This document shows positions 7,193 through 15,715 of a stretch of 64,000 nt of DNA, one piece after another. A model generated the notes under the pieces. That model had not been told where the DNA came from, did not search any database, and saw nothing but the letters and a program-made list of their open reading frames with translations. This stretch comes from Streptomyces sp. (GTDB lineage Bacteria > Actinomycetota > Actinomycetes > Streptomycetales > Streptomycetaceae), in contig NZ_JAEKKT010000115.1 in assembly GCF_019510245.1 (NCBI RefSeq), positions 1 to 64,000 of the forward strand. The letters run 5' to 3'. The position numbers and the translations under genes are program-made. Position 1 is the first letter of the stretch. Each line of letters opens with the position of its first letter.

Positions 7193-9799
7193 TCAGGGAG
7201 CGCACCCGGCCGGGGTGGCCCGTGAGGCGTCCGAGATCAGCGCCCGCTGGGCCGTCCTGAGCCGCTGGACGTCGGGCTTGACGACCCTGCGGTCGTACGT
7301 CAGCAGGCCGTTGAGCTCACCCTCGACGTCCGAGATCTGGGTGTACACCGCGCCGTTGCCGCCCTGGCAGGCCAGCGCGTGGACCTCGGCGAGCTTGGCC
7401 AGGTAGTCGTCGGTGTAGGCCGCCGGGTCGACGTCGACGTACGACTGCTGCACGGACCAGGCGTGTCCCGGTACCGCGAGGCCGAGGCCGCCGTACTCGC
7501 CGCTGACCAGGGCACGCCGGCCGTCGGGGTGGGGCGGCAGGGCCGGACTGGGATAGCCGTGTTCGTCCATGATGTCGCCGGTGCCGCCGTCCTCGCCGAG
7601 GTTGAGCCCGGACATGGAGTCGACCAGCCGGGTCGGGTCCCAGGACTTGGCCTGGTCGGCGATGCGGGCCATGTCGTACTGGCCCCAGCCCTCGTTGAAG
7701 GTGACCCACATGACGACCGACGGGCTGCTGTAGTGCTCGTCGATCATCTGCTTCATCTCGCGCTCGTACTCGGCGCGCGCCGGCGCGGACGGGTTCACCC
7801 CGGCCGTCATCGCGGGCATGTCCTGCCACACCATCAGTCCGAGCCGGTCGGCCCAGTAGAACCAGCGGTCGGGCTCGACCTTGATGTGCTTGCGCACCGC
7901 GTTGAAGCCCATGCTCTTGTGCATCTTCAGGTCGTAGGCGAGCGCCTCGTCCGTCGGGGCGGTGTACAGGCCGTCAGGCCAGAAGCCCTGGTCGAGGGTG
8001 GCCATCATGAAGACGGGTTTGCCGTTGAGGAGGGTGCGCGGAACGCCGTTCACCTTCTCCACCCTGACCGACCGCATCCCGAAGTAGCTGCCTACGCGGT
8101 CGGACCCGACGCTCACCTTCAGGCCGTAGAGGTACGGGTCGTCGGGCGACCACAGCCGCGGGTTCCGGATGCGCAGGGTCAGCGGCCCGCCGCTGCGCCC
8201 GGTGGCGGTGGCCACCTTGCGCTTGCCCTCGTAGGCGGTCGCCGTGACCGGCAGGCCGTCGCGGACGCCCTGCGGCTCGACGGTGAGCGTGCCGGCGTCG
8301 ACGTCGGGGGTGAGCTTGAGCCGGCCCACGTGGTCCGCGGCCACCGGCTCCATCCACACCGTCTGCCAGATCCCGGAGGTCGGCGTGTACCAGATGCCGC
8401 TCGGGTCCAGGCGCTGCTTGCCGACCGGCGGGTTCTCGCCACCGGCCGCGTCGGTGGGGTCGTAGACGCCGACGATGAGCTCCTGGGTGCGGCCGGGCTT
8501 CAGCGCGTCGGTGATGTCGGCGCTGAACTTGTCGTACCCGCCCTGGTGTTCGGCCACCTTGATGCCGTTGACGTACACCTCGGCCCGCCAGTCGACCGCG
8601 CCGAAGTTCAGCTGCAGCCGCTTGCCGGAGCCGATCCTCCAGCCGGCCGGGACGGTGAAGGTGCGCCGGTACCACATGCGGTCCTCGTGCCGTTCGAGCC
8701 CGGACAGCTGGGACTCGACGGGGTACGGGACGAGGATCTTCTCGCCGAGCTTCCTGCCCACCGGCGGCTGTTCTCCGGCCGTGGCGGTGGCGAACTGCCA
8801 GGTGCCGTTGAGGTTCTGCCAGTCACCGCGGGTGAGCTGGGGCCTCGGGTACTCGGGGTGGGCGTTGTCCGGACCGACCTTGTCGGCCCACTTGGTGCGC
8901 AACTCGTACGTCGACTTGTTGGCGCCGCTGCTCCAGAAGGGTCCGACAACGTTGCCATCCATGCCGGCCAGGCCGCCTCGACCGTCGTAGCGCACGTCGG
9001 CGAGACCCGACGCGGTACCGGTCTTGTTGCCGACGACGGGCTCCTTGAGTGCGATCAGCAGCTTCCGGGGGTCGGCGGAGTCCAGCCGGGCGTCCGCCAG
9101 GGGCCAGGTGGCGCCCCCGATCACGGCGTCGAGATGCTCGCCGAGACCGGCCGGCGGCGCGCTCAGCGGCCGCGCGAACTCCAGGGCGAGGGTACGGCCG
9201 CTCGCCTGGACGGCGGTGGAGACGGCGCCGTCGTAGTCGAAGCCGTCGGGCAGGCGGAACGCGGACTGCGGTACGGCCGTCTTGGTGCCGCCGGGCGGGG
9301 TCCAGCGCAGGTGGAGATTGGAACCGCCGTAGTGCTCGAAGTACTCGACCTTGATGTCGTAGGCCTTGTTCGCCGTCAACTCGACGGGCTGGCCCGCCTG
9401 TTCGACGTCCCAGTCGTCCACCCAGTGGTCGATGACCAGCCGGCCGTCCACCCACAGCCGGAAGCCGTTGTCGCCGATGATCGAGAAGGTGGTGGGACCG
9501 GTCTTCTCCGGGACGATCTTGCCGGTCCAGCGGACGCTGACGTCGTCCGACTGGCCGGTGGCGAAGTCCAGGCGCGGCTCCAGGGTGTCGAAGTCGAGGT
9601 TCGGGTCGAACCCGGTGGCTTTGAGCTCGTGGAAGTCGAAGGCGCCGGGGGCGGACTGGGTGTAATAGTCGCCCTTGAGGCCGTGGACCTCGACGGGATC
9701 GTCGGCCGCGGTGGCGGCGGGTGGAGCGGTGAGGCCGGCCAGGCCCAGTGCCGCGGCGAGCAGCAGGGCGAGGCGTTGCCCGAGGGTTCTGATGCGCAC
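7193..9799 (-). CDS. Secreted PA14-domain GH2 glycoside hydrolase (beta-galactofuranosidase candidate)
   Basis: 868 residues. After a signal peptide (RLALLLAAALGLAGL, cleavage near PAATA) comes a PA14 module (about 33-165; GDYYTQS, DNGFRLWVDG, WTPPGG), then the three GH2 parts: sugar-binding domain (LNGTWQF, MWYRRTF, GGYDKFSADIT), immunoglobulin-like domain and TIM barrel. NEGWGQ gives acid/base Glu703 and GEYGG the probable nucleophile Glu768. GH2 covers beta-galactosidases, glucuronidases and, in Streptomyces, a beta-D-galactofuranosidase. The transporter context makes galactofuranose attractive, but this is inference. The GTG start is set by AAGGAGG 5 nt upstream. Divergent from the LacI gene, with the operator 50 bp upstream. 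Confidence 0.88.
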   Translation of the reverse strand: MRIRTLGQRLALLLAAALGLAGLTAPPAATAADDPVEVHGLKGDYYTQSAPGAFDFHELKATGFDPNLDFDTLEPRLDFATGQSDDVSVRWTGKIVPEKTGPTTFSIIGDNGFRLWVDGRLVIDHWVDDWDVEQAGQPVELTANKAYDIKVEYFEHYGGSNLHLRWTPPGGTKTAVPQSAFRLPDGFDYDGAVSTAVQASGRTLALEFARPLSAPPAGLGEHLDAVIGGATWPLADARLDSADPRKLLIALKEPVVGNKTGTASGLADVRYDGRGGLAGMDGNVVGPFWSSGANKSTYELRTKWADKVGPDNAHPEYPRPQLTRGDWQNLNGTWQFATATAGEQPPVGRKLGEKILVPYPVESQLSGLERHEDRMWYRRTFTVPAGWRIGSGKRLQLNFGAVDWRAEVYVNGIKVAEHQGGYDKFSADITDALKPGRTQELIVGVYDPTDAAGGENPPVGKQRLDPSGIWYTPTSGIWQTVWMEPVAADHVGRLKLTPDVDAGTLTVEPQGVRDGLPVTATAYEGKRKVATATGRSGGPLTLRIRNPRLWSPDDPYLYGLKVSVGSDRVGSYFGMRSVRVEKVNGVPRTLLNGKPVFMMATLDQGFWPDGLYTAPTDEALAYDLKMHKSMGFNAVRKHIKVEPDRWFYWADRLGLMVWQDMPAMTAGVNPSAPARAEYEREMKQMIDEHYSSPSVVMWVTFNEGWGQYDMARIADQAKSWDPTRLVDSMSGLNLGEDGGTGDIMDEHGYPSPALPPHPDGRRALVSGEYGGLGLAVPGHAWSVQQSYVDVDPAAYTDDYLAKLAEVHALACQGGNGAVYTQISDVEGELNGLLTYDRRVVKPDVQRLRTAQRALISDASRATPAGCAP

Positions 9800-9848
9800 G
9801 AATCCTCCTTGGGTGAGGAAGGGTGGCGGCTCGTTGCTTCTGTCTGTA

Positions 9849-9886
9849 CAACGTTGGAAGGAACGGCAGTTGGCATGAGAGCACGG
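9849..9886 (-). promoter_or_regulatory. LacI-type operator and conserved element upstream of the GH2 gene
   Basis: Read toward the GH2 gene, 9861-9849 is CCTTCCAACGTTG, identical to the GH16 copy. CCGTGCTCTCATGC (9886-9873) repeats the second shared block. The site sits in the divergent region with the LacI gene and could also control that gene. Confidence 0.75.
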
Positions 9887-9957
9887 CTCTCGGCCTGTGT
9901 CCAGGGACATGACAAATCCCCGGGGCGCGGGGCACTCATCGACGCTGAGGAGATCCC

Positions 9958-10971
9958 TTGCGGGTCAGCCTGAGGGACGTGGCGGAACGCGCGGGCGTTT
10001 CGATCAAGACCGTGTCCAACGTGGTGAACAACTATCCGCACGTCACCCCGGCCATGCGCGCCCGGGTGCAGGCGGCGATCGACGAGCTCGGCTACCGGCC
10101 CAACCTGACCGCGCGGCATCTGCGCAAGGGCCGCACGGGGATCATCGCCCTCGCCGTGCCCGAGCTCGGCAACCCGTACTTCGCCGAACTGGCCGGCGCG
10201 GTGATCGACGCGGCCGCGGAGCACGAGTTCACCGTCCTGCTCGACCACACGAGGGGCGAGCGCGAACAGGAGATCCTGGTCAGCCAGGGCTTCCGCGGCG
10301 GGGTGATCGACGGACTGATCCTCAGCCCGCTGACCCTGGAGGCCGCGGACCTGCGGGGCCGGCCGGGCGAGGTGCCGCTGGTGCTGCTCGGGGAGCGCGA
10401 GTACGGCCTGCCCTTCGACCACATCGCGATCGACAACGTGGCGGCGGCCCGGTGCGCGGTGCGTCACCTGCTGGGCCGCGGCCGGACCCGGATCGCCTAC
10501 CTCGGTGTGCGCACCGACTCCGTGAACCAGCCCGCCCACCTGCGACTGGACGGATGGCGCGCGGAGCTGGCGGCGGCCGGGGTCCCCGCGCCGGACAGCC
10601 TGGTGGTGCCCGTCGGCGGCTGGGACCGGGACGACGGCGCGCGTGCCATGGCCGAGCTGCTGGACTCCGGTGTGCGCCCGGACGCCGTCTTCGCCTTCAA
10701 CGACCTGATCGCGATCGGCGCGATGCGGGTCCTGCACGAACGGGGACTGCGGGTGCCCTGGGACGTGGCGGTGGTGGGTTTCGACGACATCGCGGAGGGG
10801 CGGTTCGGAGCCGTCACCCTGACGACGGTGTCCCCGGACAAGCAGGCCATCGCGAAGATGGCCGTGGCCTCGCTGCTGCGCAGCCTGTCGGGCCGCGCGG
10901 AGCCCGGCGGTCGCGAACTGACCGCGCAGTTCGCGCTGGTGGAGCGGGAGAGCACCTTGGGCCGACGGTGA
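9958..10971 (+). CDS. LacI-family transcriptional regulator
   Basis: 337 residues: a LacI helix-turn-helix and hinge (LRDVAERAGVSIKTVSNVVN, residues 5-24; then YRPNLTARHLRKGRTG) followed by a periplasmic-binding-protein-like sensor domain (IALAVPELGNPYFAELA to VGFDDIAEGRFGAVTLTTVSPDK). It should repress the surrounding polysaccharide genes until a sugar ligand binds. The TTG start is supported by GAGGAG 5 nt upstream and by the HTH beginning at residue 4. It lies between the divergent GH2 gene and the downstream transporter, whose control regions share one operator sequence. Confidence 0.93.
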   Translation: MRVSLRDVAERAGVSIKTVSNVVNNYPHVTPAMRARVQAAIDELGYRPNLTARHLRKGRTGIIALAVPELGNPYFAELAGAVIDAAAEHEFTVLLDHTRGEREQEILVSQGFRGGVIDGLILSPLTLEAADLRGRPGEVPLVLLGEREYGLPFDHIAIDNVAAARCAVRHLLGRGRTRIAYLGVRTDSVNQPAHLRLDGWRAELAAAGVPAPDSLVVPVGGWDRDDGARAMAELLDSGVRPDAVFAFNDLIAIGAMRVLHERGLRVPWDVAVVGFDDIAEGRFGAVTLTTVSPDKQAIAKMAVASLLRSLSGRAEPGGRELTAQFALVERESTLGRR

Positions 10972-10991
10972 CGAGATTTCGGACGGAAGGC

Positions 10992-11018
10992 TTTACACGC
11001 CCCTTCCAACGATGTAAA
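10992..11018 (+). promoter_or_regulatory. LacI-type operator upstream of the sugar transporter operon
   Basis: CCTTCCAACGATG (11002-11014) matches the GH16 and GH2 operators at 12 of 13 bases and in the same orientation to transcription. It is framed by an extra inverted pair, TTTACA (10992-10997) and TGTAAA (11013-11018). Confidence 0.7.
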
Positions 11019-11070
11019 AACCTCCCCTGAACGACGAGCACGCCGAGTTGACGCAAGAGCAAGCCTCCCC

Positions 11071-11082
11071 GAGAGCGCTCTC
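11071..11082 (+). promoter_or_regulatory. Second LacI/CebR-like palindrome before the transporter
   Basis: GAGAGCGCTCTC is a perfect 12-bp palindrome with the GCGC centre typical of CebR-type LacI operators in actinomycetes. It lies 31 bp before the transporter start codon, so a bound protein could block transcription there. Confidence 0.5.
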
Positions 11083-11113
11083 AGCTCCGGGGCCGTGCCG
11101 TTTGGGGACACTC

Positions 11114-12211
11114 ATGAAGCCCACCGCACTTGCCCGTCGCACCTCCGCTCGAACACTTCTCGCCGCCGGCCTCGTGACGAGCCTCGCGCTCGCGACCGGA
11201 TGCACCAGGTCCGAGGACGACGCGGACACGGAGCCCGCCGCCTCCCGGCAGGACGACGCCGGCCAGGTGGTCGCCTCACCCGGCACCGCCTCCGGCCCGA
11301 CCTGCACCGTCGACGCCTACGGCGGCCGGAAACTCGACCTGCGGACCGCCACCGTCGGCTTCTCCCAGTCCGAGAAGGAAGCCAACCCCTTCCGGATCGC
11401 GGAGACCGCCTCCATCAAGGCCGAAGCCAGCGCACAGGGCGTCAGACTGCTCACCGCCAACGCCCAGTCGCAGTTCTCCAAGCAGATCAGCGACGTCCAG
11501 GACCTCATCGCCAAGGGCGCGAACCTGCTGGTCATCGCGCCGCTCAACTCCGACGGCTGGGAGCCGGTACTGCGCACCGCGGCCGCCAGGCACATCCCGA
11601 TCGTGACCATCGACCGCAAGATCAACGCGACGGCCTGCAAGGACTACGTGAGCTTCATCGGCTCCGACTTCACCGAGCAGGGCAGACGGGCCGCGGACCG
11701 GATGATCGCGGCGACCGGCGGTAAGGGTGAGGTCGCCGTCCTCCTCGGCGCCGCCGGCAACAACGTGACCACCGAGCGCACCAAGGGCTTCGAGGACCGC
11801 ATCAAGGAGAAGGCACCCGGCCTGAAGATCGTGTTCCGCCAGACCGGCGAATTCGCCCGCGAGAAGGGCCAGTCGGTCACCGAGAACCTCATCCAGTCCA
11901 AGCCCGGCATCACCGGGATCTACGCAGAGAACGACGAGATGGGCCTCGGCGCCGTCAACGCCCTGAAGGGCGCGGGCAAGAAGCCCGGCGACGTCAAGAT
12001 CGTCACCATCGACGGGACCCGCAACGCCGTACAGAGCATCGTGGACGGCTGGATCTACGCGGTCATCGAGTCCAACCCGCTCTTCGGGCCGCTCGCCTTC
12101 CAGACCCTCGACACCTTCACCAGGGGCGGGAAGGTCGGGCAGGACATCGTTATCAAGGACGGCGCCTACGACGGGAGCAACGCCCGGTCGGACCTCGGCA
12201 AGGCCTACTGA
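11114..12211 (+). CDS. Sugar ABC transporter substrate-binding lipoprotein (YtfQ-like)
   Basis: 365 residues. A lipoprotein signal ends in the lipobox LATGC (Cys30), so the protein should be anchored outside the membrane. The mature part is a two-lobed type-I sugar-binding protein ([43 protein letters not shown]-like [27 protein letters not shown]). Wording of these motifs follows E. coli YtfQ, the galactofuranose-binding protein, more than ribose- or xylose-binding proteins. The ATG at 11114 was chosen because it directly precedes the signal peptide. First gene of a five-gene operon; the ATPase start follows by 1 nt. Confidence 0.9.
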   Translation: MKPTALARRTSARTLLAAGLVTSLALATGCTRSEDDADTEPAASRQDDAGQVVASPGTASGPTCTVDAYGGRKLDLRTATVGFSQSEKEANPFRIAETASIKAEASAQGVRLLTANAQSQFSKQISDVQDLIAKGANLLVIAPLNSDGWEPVLRTAAARHIPIVTIDRKINATACKDYVSFIGSDFTEQGRRAADRMIAATGGKGEVAVLLGAAGNNVTTERTKGFEDRIKEKAPGLKIVFRQTGEFAREKGQSVTENLIQSKPGITGIYAENDEMGLGAVNALKGAGKKPGDVKIVTIDGTRNAVQSIVDGWIYAVIESNPLFGPLAFQTLDTFTRGGKVGQDIVIKDGAYDGSNARSDLGKAY

Positions 12212-12212
12212 C

Positions 12213-13732
12213 GTGCTCTCGGCCACCCGGCTCTCCAAGACCTTCCCCGGCGTGCGCGCGCTGTCCGACGTGGACTTCACCGCGCGCGCCGGACAGGTGC
12301 ACGCGCTCGTCGGCGAGAACGGCGCCGGCAAGTCGACGCTTATCAAGGTGCTCACCGGCGTGTACCGGCCCGACCACGGCGAGGTGACGTACGGCGGAGA
12401 ACCGGTCCGCTTCACCACCCCCCGCTCCAGGCCCGGCAGGCGGGCATCTCCACCATCTACCAGGAGGTCAACCTCGTTCCGCTGATGAGCGTGGCCCGCA
12501 ACCTGTTCCTCGGCCGCGAACCGCTCGGCCGGCTGGGCCTGATCGACTTCCGGCGCATGCACCGCGAGGCCGACGAGGCGCTGCGCGGACTCGGCATCCG
12601 GGTCGACGTCCACCGGCCGCTGCGCGAACTCGGCCTCGGCGCCCAGCAGATGGTCGCGCTCGCCCGCGCCGTCGCCGTCGACGCCCGCGTCGTCATCATG
12701 GACGAACCGACCTCCTCCCTCGAACCACGCGAGGTGCAGACCCTGTTCGAGGTGATCCGCATGCTGCGCGAGCGCGGTGTCGCCGTCGTCTACGTCAGCC
12801 ACCGCATGGACGAGTTGTACGAACTCTGCGACACGATCACCGTCCTGCGCGACGGCCGCGTCGTGCACACCGGCCCGCTCGCCGGGCTCGACCGGCTGCG
12901 GCTGGTGGCCATGATGCTCGGCCGGGGGATCGGCGAGGTGCGCGCGGAAGGCCTGACCAAGTTCTCCGGATCGCACCGCACCGACGCCGAACCGGTCCTG
13001 AGCGCGGCCCATCTGACGGTGCGCCATCGACTGCGGGACGTGTCGCTGTCGGTCCGTCCCGGCGAGGTCGTCGGCCTCGGGGGACTGCTGGGTTCCGGCC
13101 GCAGCGAGACCGCGAGGGCCATCGCCGGGGCCCTGCCCACCGACACCGGCCGGGTCGTCGTCGCCGGCGTCCCGGTACGGCCCGGCTCGACCGCCGCGGC
13201 CATCCGCGCCGGCATCAGCCTGCTGCCGGAGGACCGCAAGAGCGAGGGCATCCTGCCGGGGCTGTCGGTCCGCGAGAACATCGCACTCGCCGCGCTGCCC
13301 GGCCTGTCCCGCTTCGGCCTCGTCGACGACGCCTGCGTCGACCGGATCGTGGAGACGTTCACGAAACGGCTCCGCATCAAGGCGGCGGGCCCGCACCAGA
13401 AGGTCGGCGAACTCTCCGGCGGCAACCAGCAGAAGGTCCTGCTGGCCCGCTGGCTCGCCCTGCACCCGAAGGTCCTGCTCCTGGACGAGCCGACCCGCGG
13501 CATCGACGTCGGCGCCAAGGCGGAGGTGCAGGCGCTCATCGACGAACTCGCCGGCGACGGCCTCGCCGTCCTGCTGATCTCCTCCGACACCGAGGAACTG
13601 ATCGAGGGCAGCGACCGGGTGGTGGTCCTCAGGGACGGCGCCGTGGTCCGCGAGCTGACCGGTGACGCCGTCACCGAGGGCGAACTCATGCGCGCCATCG
13701 CCGCCGTACCCGCTGGTGGGAGCGATGACTGA
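12213..13732 (+). pseudogene. Sugar ABC transporter ATP-binding protein (YtfR/RbsA-type), single-base frameshift
   Basis: Two fused ATPase domains, about 506 residues if read through. Part 1 (frame from GTG 12213) holds Walker [10 protein letters not shown] and ends out of frame near residue 90. Part 2 continues from [12 protein letters not shown] onward in the next frame with ALARAVAVDARVVIMDEPTS, the second-half motifs LLGSGRSET and SGGNQQKVLLARWL, and LLDEPTRGID. Adding one C to the C6 run at 12418-12423 restores a perfect family match ([15 protein letters not shown]). Either a sequencing error or a real lesion that would disable the transporter. Overlaps the next gene by 8 nt. Confidence 0.9.
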
Positions 13733-14687
13733 ACTCACCCTCGCACGCGGCACGCCCGACCGTGCCCGGCTGCTGCGTCTGCTGCAGGAGTACGGCGTGT
13801 ACACCGGAGTGCTGGTGCTGCTGCTGTTCAACTTCGCCTTCACTCCCCACTTCGCCTCCGCGGAGAACTTCCGCACCCAGGCCGTTCAGGTGGCCCCGGT
13901 GCTGACCGTCGCGCTGGGCATGGCACTGGCGATCGGCACCGAAGGCGTCGACCTGTCGGTGGGTTCGGTGATGGCGCTGGCCACCTCCCTGCTTTCGCTC
14001 TACCTCGGCTACGGGCCCTGGATCGCCACGTTGACCGCGGTGATCGCGGGTGCCGTGGTCGGGGTCGTGAACGGTGCGCTGATCGCGTTCGTCGGCGTCC
14101 AGCCCATCGTCGCCACCCTCGCCCTGATGGTCGCCGGACGCGGCCTGGCCCTGGTCCTGCTGCCCCAGCTCAAGGACGTACGCGATCCGGGCCTCGCGGC
14201 ACTCGGCTCCGGTGCCGTCCTCGGCGTGCCCTACCTGGTCCTCATCGCCGCGGCGCTCGCGGTGCTGGCGGCGTTCGTGATGCGCCGCACCACCTTCGGA
14301 CGGCAGGTCCTGGCCATCGGCGACAGCCGCCCGGCGGCCCGGCTCGCCGGACTCCCCGAACGCCGGGTACTGGTCGTGGTCTACGTCTGCTCCGGCGCCC
14401 TCGCCGCGATCGCGGGCGTGCTGGCCACCGCCCGGCTCGCCGCGAGCGACCCCACCTCCCTCGGCACCCTGATGGAGCTGTCCGCCATCACCGCGGTGGT
14501 CGTCGGCGGCACCCCGCTCACCGGCGGCCGGGTGCGTATCGGCGGCACCGTCGCGGGTGCCGTGCTCATCCAGCTGCTCACCACCACCCTCATCAAGCAC
14601 GATCTGCCGCCGTCGTGGACCCAGATCGCCCAGGCCGTGGTGATCGTCCTCGCCGTCTGCGCGGCCCGGGAACGAGGCAGGCGATGA
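13725..14687 (+). CDS. Sugar ABC transporter permease (YtfT-like)
   Basis: 320 residues, a BPD_transp_2 family permease with about eight to ten membrane segments (GVLVLLLFNFAFT, VAPVLTVALGMALAIGTEG, VDLSVGSVMAL). The family signature G-[TV]-EG-VDLSVGS is present, as is the conserved C-terminal GGTPLTGG loop that contacts the ATPase. The start ATG lies inside the end of the ATPase gene, giving translational coupling. One of two different permeases, as in the E. coli YtfT/YjfF pair. Confidence 0.9.
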   Translation: MTELTLARGTPDRARLLRLLQEYGVYTGVLVLLLFNFAFTPHFASAENFRTQAVQVAPVLTVALGMALAIGTEGVDLSVGSVMALATSLLSLYLGYGPWIATLTAVIAGAVVGVVNGALIAFVGVQPIVATLALMVAGRGLALVLLPQLKDVRDPGLAALGSGAVLGVPYLVLIAAALAVLAAFVMRRTTFGRQVLAIGDSRPAARLAGLPERRVLVVVYVCSGALAAIAGVLATARLAASDPTSLGTLMELSAITAVVVGGTPLTGGRVRIGGTVAGAVLIQLLTTTLIKHDLPPSWTQIAQAVVIVLAVCAARERGRR

Positions 14688-15715
14688 CCATGCAGACCGA
14701 AGAGGCCGGATCGCCGGCCGGCGTCGCGAGCCGCGAGAGCACCGGCGCCGGGCGCACGAACAGCTCCGAGCGGCTGAGCGGGCTCGCGCAGCAGCACGGC
14801 GCCCTGGTCACTCTCGTGATCGCCGCGGCCGCGGCATCGCTGGGCTTCGACACCTTCCTGACCGGCGACAACCTGGAGAACATGGCGCTGTCCTCGGCGT
14901 TCCTCGCCGTGGTCGCCCTCGGCATGACGTTCGTGATCGTCACCGGCGGCATCGACCTGTCGGTGGGCTCGTTGTTCGCCCTCGGCGGTGTCCTCGCCGC
15001 CTGGGGCTCGCGGTACGGCACGGCGGTGGCCCTGCTGCTGCCGCTCGCCGTCTGCGGACTGGTGGGCCTGGTCAACGGCGTGCTGATCGCACGGGTCCGG
15101 CTCGCGCCGTTCATCGTCACTCTGGCGGCGATGCTGGGCGCCCGGGGCATCCTGCTGGCCGTCACCGACGAGGGCTCGACGACGTATCTGGTCGACAAGG
15201 ACTCCTGGTTCGCCGCCCTCGGACAGGCTTCCCCGGGCGGCATCGGAGTGCCCGTGTGGATCACCGTCGCGCTGTTCGTGCTCGGGGCCGTCGTGCTGCG
15301 CCGGACCAGATTCGGGCAGTACGTCTACGCGGTCGGCGGGAACGAGGACGCGGGAGCCCTGATGGGCGTGCCGGTGGCCCGTACGAAGATCTCCGTGTAC
15401 ACGCTCTCGGGCCTGTGCGCCGGGCTCGCCGGCGCGCTCAACGCGGCGTGGCTGCTGTCCGGCGTGACGATTCTCGGCAGCGGCATGGAGCTGGAGGCCA
15501 TCTCGGCCGTGGTCATCGGCGGCACCCTGCTCAGCGGCGGTTCCGGTTTCGTCAGCGGCTCGCTCGCCGGGGTGCTGCTGCTGAAGGTCATCCAGAACGT
15601 GATCAACCAGATCGGCTCGCTCGACTCCGCCTACCAGCAGGTGGTCAGCGGGGCGTTCCTGGCCGTGGTGGTGGTGGCCCAGACATGGCTGGGCCGGAGA
15701 CGGAGAGTGCTGTGA
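14684..15715 (+). CDS. Sugar ABC transporter permease (YjfF-like)
   Basis: 343 residues, the second BPD_transp_2 permease. It has a hydrophilic N-terminal tail of about 40 residues, then membrane segments with VTGGIDLSVGSLFALGG and the coupling loop IGGTLLSGGSGF. It overlaps the previous gene by ATGA. One binding protein, one double ATPase and two permeases reproduce the ytfQRT-yjfF galactofuranose transporter layout and differ from the single-permease ribose and xylose systems. Confidence 0.9.
   Translation: MTMQTEEAGSPAGVASRESTGAGRTNSSERLSGLAQQHGALVTLVIAAAAASLGFDTFLTGDNLENMALSSAFLAVVALGMTFVIVTGGIDLSVGSLFALGGVLAAWGSRYGTAVALLLPLAVCGLVGLVNGVLIARVRLAPFIVTLAAMLGARGILLAVTDEGSTTYLVDKDSWFAALGQASPGGIGVPVWITVALFVLGAVVLRRTRFGQYVYAVGGNEDAGALMGVPVARTKISVYTLSGLCAGLAGALNAAWLLSGVTILGSGMELEAISAVVIGGTLLSGGSGFVSGSLAGVLLLKVIQNVINQIGSLDSAYQQVVSGAFLAVVVVAQTWLGRRRRVL

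Noticed and set aside
5823..7406. Long open frame on the plus strand across the GH16 gene
   Set aside because: It is antisense to a clear secreted glucanase, is rich in Arg/Ala/Gly/Val from high-GC codon bias, and has no recognisable domain.
7379..9973. 864-codon open frame opposite the GH2 gene
   Set aside because: Shadow of the GH2 coding strand; composition is repetitive and no motif is present.
11276..13876. 866-codon open frame opposite the transporter genes
   Set aside because: Covers the ABC ATPase and binding protein in antisense; those have full family motifs.
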